From NCBI GenBank assembly GCA_964606695.1, contig CAZSHG010000037.1, positions 1 to 26,376 of the forward strand: a stretch of 26,376 nucleotides of DNA. Direction: 5' to 3'. Of the stretch, positions 22,469 to 26,376 are shown piece by piece. The first letter of the stretch is position 1. Every line of letters starts with the position of its first letter. Both the position numbers and the translations under genes were made by a program. A model generated the notes under the pieces. The model was not told the origin of the DNA and did not search any database. It saw only the letters and a list, made by a program, of their open reading frames with translations. Source of the stretch: CAZSHG01 sp964606695 [NCBI: uncultured bacterium]. GTDB lineage: Bacteria; UBP14; UBA6098.

Positions 22469-23779
22469 ATGAATCCGGCTGAAATAATACGCGCAAAGCG
22501 CGATTCTGAACGCCTCGATCCGGAAACAATCGAGGCGTTTGTGAATGCGTTTATCGACGGAGAGGTCGAGGATTATCAGATGTCGGCCTTTCTGATGGCG
22601 ACGTTGCTGAATGGCATGGACGGCACGGAAGCATCGGCGTTAACTTCTGCATACATAAATTCCGGCGAGAAGATCGATTGGTCGGATTTGCCCGGCATAC
22701 CGGTAGATAAACACTCTACAGGAGGCGTGGGCGACAAAGTCAGCCTGATATTAACTCCCCTCGCATCGGCCTGTGGGGCTTACGTTCCGATGCTTTCCGG
22801 ACGTGGTTTGGGACACACGGGCGGCACACTCGATAAACTCGAATCCATCCCCGGTTTCACGACCGACCTCTCCGTGGATAGACTCAAATCCCAGGTGAAG
22901 AAAATTGGGTGCGCTATGGGACGCCAGACATCGGAACTCGCTCCCGCCGACGGCCGAATTTACGCGCTCCGTGATGTTACGGCAACGGTCGAGGCGATTC
23001 CGCTTATATCGGCCTCGATAATGAGTAAAAAACTGGCGGAAGGCGCGAAGGGTCTCGTTCTCGATGTCAAGGTCGGTTCAGGTGCGTTCATGAACACGGT
23101 CGAACGCGCCCGCGAGCTTGCTAATATGCTTATATCTATAGGATCTACGCACGGGCAGAAAGTCCGCGCGCTCCTGACGAATATGTGGGAACCGCTGGGG
23201 ATAGCTGTAGGCAACGCCCTCGAAGCCGAGGAATCGATATTACTCCTGCGTCGCGAAATCGAATTGCCCAATCTCGAAAACATAATAGTATCTCTGGTTG
23301 CAGAAATGCTCATAATGGCTGAAATAGAAACGAGTTTGGAATCGGCGTCCGAGTTAGCGCTGTCCAAATTAGATGACGGTTCGGCTCTCAAAAAATTCGA
23401 GGAATTAATCGAGGCACAGGACGGCAATCCGGCGGTCTGCGAAGACCTATCCCTTCTTCCAAAAGCACCGATAGTGAAAGATATCCCGGCTCCGGGGGTC
23501 GGTTATGTTAAATCGATCGATACGCGGGCTATAGGCATGGCCTCTCTGGAACTGGGCGCGGGAAGGAAGAAATCGTCGGACATTATAGATCCGGCTGTTA
23601 GTTTGAAAATCTATTCGAATGTTGGGGATAAAATCGAAACCCGCCAGAATTTAGGCCAGGTTCATTCTTCGAGCGAATCCGCGGCGGACATGGCAATTAC
23701 GGCGGTTCAAAGGGCTTTTACCTTCTCCGAAGATCCGCCGGAACGACCGGATTTAGTAATCGAAAAAATATATTCCTGA
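22469..23779 (+). CDS. deoA: Thymidine / pyrimidine-nucleoside phosphorylase
   Basis: 436 residues, as expected for the family. It splits thymidine (or uridine) with phosphate to base and (deoxy)ribose 1-phosphate, in pyrimidine salvage. The family signature covers residues ~80-131: KHSTGGVGDK (phosphate loop, 81-90), then LSGRGLGHTGGTLDKLESIP. Further marks are MGRQTSELAPADGRIYALRD and SIMSKKLAEGAKGLVLDVKVG, with the catalytic Lys and Arg of the pyrimidine site in these segments. Whether it is strict for thymidine (DeoA) or broad (Pdp) cannot be told by eye. It starts 3 bases after the FG-GAP stop with only a weak AGG before it, so coupling is likely. It ends directly against the convergent gene at 23780. 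Confidence 0.93.
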   Translation: MNPAEIIRAKRDSERLDPETIEAFVNAFIDGEVEDYQMSAFLMATLLNGMDGTEASALTSAYINSGEKIDWSDLPGIPVDKHSTGGVGDKVSLILTPLASACGAYVPMLSGRGLGHTGGTLDKLESIPGFTTDLSVDRLKSQVKKIGCAMGRQTSELAPADGRIYALRDVTATVEAIPLISASIMSKKLAEGAKGLVLDVKVGSGAFMNTVERARELANMLISIGSTHGQKVRALLTNMWEPLGIAVGNALEAEESILLLRREIELPNLENIIVSLVAEMLIMAEIETSLESASELALSKLDDGSALKKFEELIEAQDGNPAVCEDLSLLPKAPIVKDIPAPGVGYVKSIDTRAIGMASLELGAGRKKSSDIIDPAVSLKIYSNVGDKIETRQNLGQVHSSSESAADMAITAVQRAFTFSEDPPERPDLVIEKIYS

Positions 23780-24955
23780 TTAGTCTTCGAGAGAAACCAC
23801 GCGGAACCCTCCTATAGAAGGCAAGCACTTCTTATCTTCGTTTTTCGCGACGATGAAAATTAAATCCTCCCTGTCGAAATCCCGTAACGTGATATCGCCG
23901 AGATGCCGCCATTCGGATTCTCGCCGCCAATCGCTTTTCCCAATAGGCTGGAAGTAGGGCTTATCGTTTTCGGGAAGGTGCTTGTATGACCTGCTTTCGC
24001 CGTAGATTACCTTGCGCACGCCGAAGGCCCTGGCGGCGTCTTTCTTAATCGCAACGCCGTAAGGCTCGAATGTGTATCTCATCTGGCGGGATTGCCATTT
24101 CATCAACTGAACCGCTTCTGACGGCGGCAATTCCGTCAGTGATACGAAACGCACTCCGCGCCTGGCGTGTTTATCCCCCGCGAAAATCCGCTTTTCATCG
24201 ACGATCCTGACCAACGAAGCCAGCGCCGATCTTGCATAGTCGTCGCCGGATTTCGCCACCGCGCTATAATAATCCGCAGACGTTTCGTCCGGCCAGGGTT
24301 CGATAAAAGAGCGCGTCCAATGCGTTAAATAGTCCCACTTATCTTCGGAAAATTTACTGGATAGTGCCTTAATATCGAATTTAGGGATTTGGACGGGTTT
24401 CGACGGCGCGTGTCCGCAGAGAAAATCATCGATAATACTTTTTCCCTTATCTTTCGCAGTTTCGATATGCGTGGTCATATTCCCACCGCCGCGAATTGAA
24501 ACCGGATAGAGTTTGTTTGCCATTTCGATAATCAACTTGTCCCGCTCCCGCCACGTCGCTTTCGACCTGGTTGAGGGTGTATCCGTCGGGAATAAGATAA
24601 ATCCCGTCTTCTTCGGATTAAGCCCGTAGTCGAGAATAGTATTATCCACGATAGTCTCGTAATCGTCCTTCGGATATTTCGGCAGGACGATTATCTGCGA
24701 ACCTCCTGCGGCGGAAATCGCCCACACAGCCAAATTCCATGGATGCATACCAAGCGAAGTCAGAGCCGTTGCGCCGCTTTTAGCGATAGACCATGCGGCG
24801 CAGTTCGTGTTTCGAACCCATGGCTCAGACCCACGTGGCATCTTGTTTTGCCGCGAATTCAAGATCAAGGCAAAGGGACGCTCTAACGCAGGCCCGTAAT
24901 AATCCGGGAGTGGTTTATTTATTTTCTTCTCCATAATACTATACGAGGATTGCAC
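23780..24955 (-). CDS. Unknown protein; Rossmann/SLOG-like N-terminal half and possible AbiGi-like C-terminal half
   Basis: 391 residues from a GTG at 24955, or 384 from the ATG at 24934; neither has a ribosome site. The N-terminal half contains TALTSLGMHPWNLAVWAISA, GGSQIIVLPKYPKDDY and VSIRGGGNMTTHIETAKDKG, a pattern of strand-glycine-helix units that recalls DprA/SLOG nucleotide-binding folds. The C-terminal half has RFVSLTELPPSEAVQLMKWQ, then EPYGVAIKKDAARAFGVRKV, IYGE and SEWRHLGDITL, which recalls the abortive-infection AbiGi (DUF2743) pattern of an opening SLTELP and a later PYGIAFKK and EREWR. Both likenesses are by eye and weak. If right, this would be a single-gene sensor-effector of phage defence. 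It meets the end of deoA with no gap. Confidence 0.6.
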   Translation of the reverse strand: MQSSYSIMEKKINKPLPDYYGPALERPFALILNSRQNKMPRGSEPWVRNTNCAAWSIAKSGATALTSLGMHPWNLAVWAISAAGGSQIIVLPKYPKDDYETIVDNTILDYGLNPKKTGFILFPTDTPSTRSKATWRERDKLIIEMANKLYPVSIRGGGNMTTHIETAKDKGKSIIDDFLCGHAPSKPVQIPKFDIKALSSKFSEDKWDYLTHWTRSFIEPWPDETSADYYSAVAKSGDDYARSALASLVRIVDEKRIFAGDKHARRGVRFVSLTELPPSEAVQLMKWQSRQMRYTFEPYGVAIKKDAARAFGVRKVIYGESRSYKHLPENDKPYFQPIGKSDWRRESEWRHLGDITLRDFDREDLIFIVAKNEDKKCLPSIGGFRVVSLED

Positions 24956-25114
24956 GTCTGATAAGTTTTAGCGCACCGTCGTCGATAGATTTTGAACGAT
25001 TACCAGACATGTCGCCTGCCAATTCAAAATAAAAACCGTGAAATTTATTAAACAACTATAACTAAATAAAATAATATTAACAATCTGGCAAGGGAAATTT
25101 GCGCCCCCTGCCAA
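24956..25114. other. Spacer upstream of the unknown gene
   Basis: An A/T-rich stretch without a gene. It contains an imperfect hairpin at 25086-25113 (TGGCA-A-GGG paired with CCC-CC-TGCCA) just before the sigma terminator. No clear promoter for the unknown gene was found; TATAGT lies only three bases before its ATG at 24934. Confidence 0.45.
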
Positions 25115-25141
25115 TAAAAAAAGCGCCCCGAATAGGGCGCT
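25115..25141 (-). terminator. Terminator of the short sigma factor gene
   Basis: Seven-bp stem AGCGCCC (25122-25128) with GGGCGCT (25135-25141) and, on the minus strand, a run of seven T. It lies ~22 bases past the stop codon. Confidence 0.85.
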
Positions 25142-25163
25142 TGAATATCCTATGAAGAATACT

Positions 25164-26021
25164 TCAGGTTACATATGATAGAAGATTCTTGCTCCTCGAT
25201 GCATGTCTTAGCCGTTTTATCGCCTTTTCCTTTATCTGGCGGACACGTTCACGGGTGAGATTAAAACGCTCCCCGATCTCTTCGAGTGTCAACGCGCGTT
25301 CCCGATTCAATCCGAAATAAAGCGAAATGACCTCGGCCTCTCTCTCCGTGAGTGTCGATAGGACTTTTTCGATTTCCGATGAAAGCGATGTTACGAGAAT
25401 ATCCGTATCCGGGAGAGGTGAGAAATCGTCCTGGAGGATGTCCTTAAGCGAATTAGAATCGCCGTCGGAGAATGGCGCGTCGAGAGAAAGGTGAGTGTTG
25501 GAAATCTGAAGCGTATCGGCAACCTCGTCGGTATCCATGTTGAGCTTTTTCGCGATTTCGCTTGTGCTGGGCGAACGACCGAGATCCTGTTCGAGATTGG
25601 AATGGGCTTTGCCGATTTTATGAAGGGTTCCCACTCGATTCAATGGCAGGCGAACGATTCTGGATTGTTCGGCCAGAGCCTGAAGGATAGACTGTCTTAT
25701 CCACCAAACGGCGTATGAAATGAATTTGAATCCACGTTTTTCATCGAAACGTTTCGCGGCTTTGATTAGGCCTATATTGCCCTCGTTGATCAGGTCTGCA
25801 AGCGATAACCCCTGGTTCTGGTATTGTTTTGCGACGCTGACCACAAACCTTAAATTGGCCTGAACAAGGTCACCTAACGCCTTCTGGTCGCCTTTATGAA
25901 TCTTTTTAGCTAATTCAACTTCTTGCTCGGCGGTAATTAGCGGAGTTTTTCCGATTTCTTTGAGGTAGAGGTCGAGAGAACGATCGACGTCCCTTCTACT
26001 GCGCTTTTTCGTTCTGGCCAT
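25164..26021 (-). CDS. sigA: Short primary-type sigma factor (Bacteroidetes SigA-like)
   Basis: 285 residues, without region 1.1 or the long non-conserved insert. Region 1.2 [20 protein letters not shown] (~15-34), region 2 [20 protein letters not shown] then [20 protein letters not shown], region 3 [17 protein letters not shown], region 4 [20 protein letters not shown] then [20 protein letters not shown]. The length and the wording [20 protein letters not shown] are those of the vegetative sigma of Bacteroidetes and Chlorobi. As in the longer RpoD, the residue at the E. coli Thr440 site is Leu. AGAAGGAG precedes the ATG, and a near-consensus promoter lies at 26095-26122. Which of the two sigmas is the main one cannot be told from the window. 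Confidence 0.93.
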   Translation of the reverse strand: MARTKKRSRRDVDRSLDLYLKEIGKTPLITAEQEVELAKKIHKGDQKALGDLVQANLRFVVSVAKQYQNQGLSLADLINEGNIGLIKAAKRFDEKRGFKFISYAVWWIRQSILQALAEQSRIVRLPLNRVGTLHKIGKAHSNLEQDLGRSPSTSEIAKKLNMDTDEVADTLQISNTHLSLDAPFSDGDSNSLKDILQDDFSPLPDTDILVTSLSSEIEKVLSTLTEREAEVISLYFGLNRERALTLEEIGERFNLTRERVRQIKEKAIKRLRHASRSKNLLSYVT

Positions 26022-26094
26022 TTTGCTCCTTCTCTTGCTTGATAAGAAATGAAACTATGTTGTTTTTTTGTGCGACCGAGTATTAATTATTCTA

Positions 26095-26122
26095 ATTATA
26101 GGGATTTTTTCGGCTATGTCAA
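26095..26122 (-). promoter_or_regulatory. Near-consensus sigma-70 promoter of the short sigma gene
   Basis: On the minus strand a perfect TTGACA (26122-26117), 16 bases, and a perfect TATAAT (26100-26095). RNA would start near 26088, leaving a ~67-base leader before the ATG at 26021. Confidence 0.8.
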
Positions 26123-26144
26123 CCCCGGTTATTAGACCCTTAAA

Positions 26145-26182
26145 CCGCTTATGGGACGGCATTTGCGCCGTCCCATAAGCGG
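26145..26182 (-). terminator. Long perfect hairpin after the partial secreted-protein gene
   Basis: Sixteen-bp perfect arms (26145-26160 with 26167-26182, outer bases CCGCTTATGGG) around a 6-nt loop. On the minus strand only TTT follows, and on the plus strand AAAAA, so it is a strong hairpin with a weak T-run. It lies just past the stop of the gene that enters from the right edge. Confidence 0.7.
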
Positions 26183-26192
26183 AAAAATAAAG

Positions 26193-26376
26193 CTACCTGT
26201 GCAAGACCACTGTCCCGTTGCAGATTATCTCGTCGTCCTTTTCTATTACGAAAAGATAGAGGCCCGGGCGGACTTTATTGCCCTGTTCATCGACGCCCGT
26301 CCATAAGCGGTTGTTGAAATTCCCCATCTCGCTTACCGGGCCGATTTTTGATTTGTAAACGAGCTGGTTACGGATG
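26193..26376 (-). CDS. Partial: C-terminal sorting-type domain of a secreted protein
   Basis: The last 60 codons of a gene whose start lies beyond the right edge; the stop TAG is at 26195-26193. The product reads LVYKSKIGPVSEMGNFNNRL, then WTGVDEQGNKVRPGLYLFVI, and ends CNGTVVLHR. The W-x-G-x-D...GN-x-(V/L)-x-PG-(L/I)-Y pattern is the FlgD-Ig / gliding-motility C-terminal domain, as in the 464-residue protein at 2397-3791 (WDGRD, MRPGIYIYTI, CEGTVTLAR). It is thus a third secreted protein of this class in the window. Confidence 0.8.
   Translation of the reverse strand, partial: IRNQLVYKSKIGPVSEMGNFNNRLWTGVDEQGNKVRPGLYLFVIEKDDEIICNGTVVLHR

Noticed and set aside
1-26376. tRNA or rRNA genes
   Set aside because: T-loop-like strings such as TTCGAATCC occur only inside clear coding genes (for example near 13914) and no cloverleaf was found around them.

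Overview
The window reads as chromosomal DNA of an uncultured bacterium, most likely from the Fibrobacteres-Chlorobi-Bacteroidetes (FCB) superphylum or a neighbouring candidate phylum. Three things point there. Several secreted proteins end in FlgD-Ig or type IX-like C-terminal sorting domains. A 285-residue primary-type sigma factor closely resembles the short Bacteroidetes SigA. The intergenic spaces carry many REP-like palindromes typical of such genomes. The taxonomic call is inference; no rRNA or tRNA gene was seen.

Left region (1-6410, all minus strand) is accessory. It holds a gene built from a 21-bp (7-residue) tandem repeat followed by a 329-codon unknown gene, a repeat-rich spacer, two secreted proteins with C-terminal sorting-type domains, a tail-fibre-like 130-residue protein overlapping an orphan DNA methyltransferase by ATGA, a 5'-truncated coding remnant, and a lipoprotein predicted to be a seven-bladed Ycf48/BNR propeller. 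Next comes a 1124-residue tail-fibre-like surface protein (6861-10235) whose 3' end overlaps a small NTF2-like gene.

The core (10358-20970, minus strand) is a housekeeping and metabolic block: lepA, then a tightly packed run dnaG - rpoD - citDE - diguanylate cyclase - citF ending at a clear terminator. A membrane-anchored Cache/GAF/PAS/GGDEF protein sits between the two citrate lyase genes and starts directly after the citDE stop codon. The citDE product fuses the citrate lyase acyl-carrier (gamma) domain to the lyase (beta) subunit, and its carrier domain has arginine where the prosthetic-group serine (Ser14) normally lies. This combination is the most unusual system in the window: a possible carrier-free or CoA-using citrate lyase, co-transcribed with a c-di-GMP sensor and with the replication and transcription initiation genes.

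The right region has a plus-strand pair (an FG-GAP propeller protein and a pyrimidine-nucleoside phosphorylase). A convergent minus-strand gene of unknown function may combine a Rossmann/SLOG-like half with an AbiGi-like half. Then come the short primary sigma factor, with a near-consensus TTGACA-16-TATAAT promoter, and the 3' end of another secreted protein with a sorting domain cut by the window edge. Promoters, terminators and operon boundaries are deduced by eye from sequence patterns.
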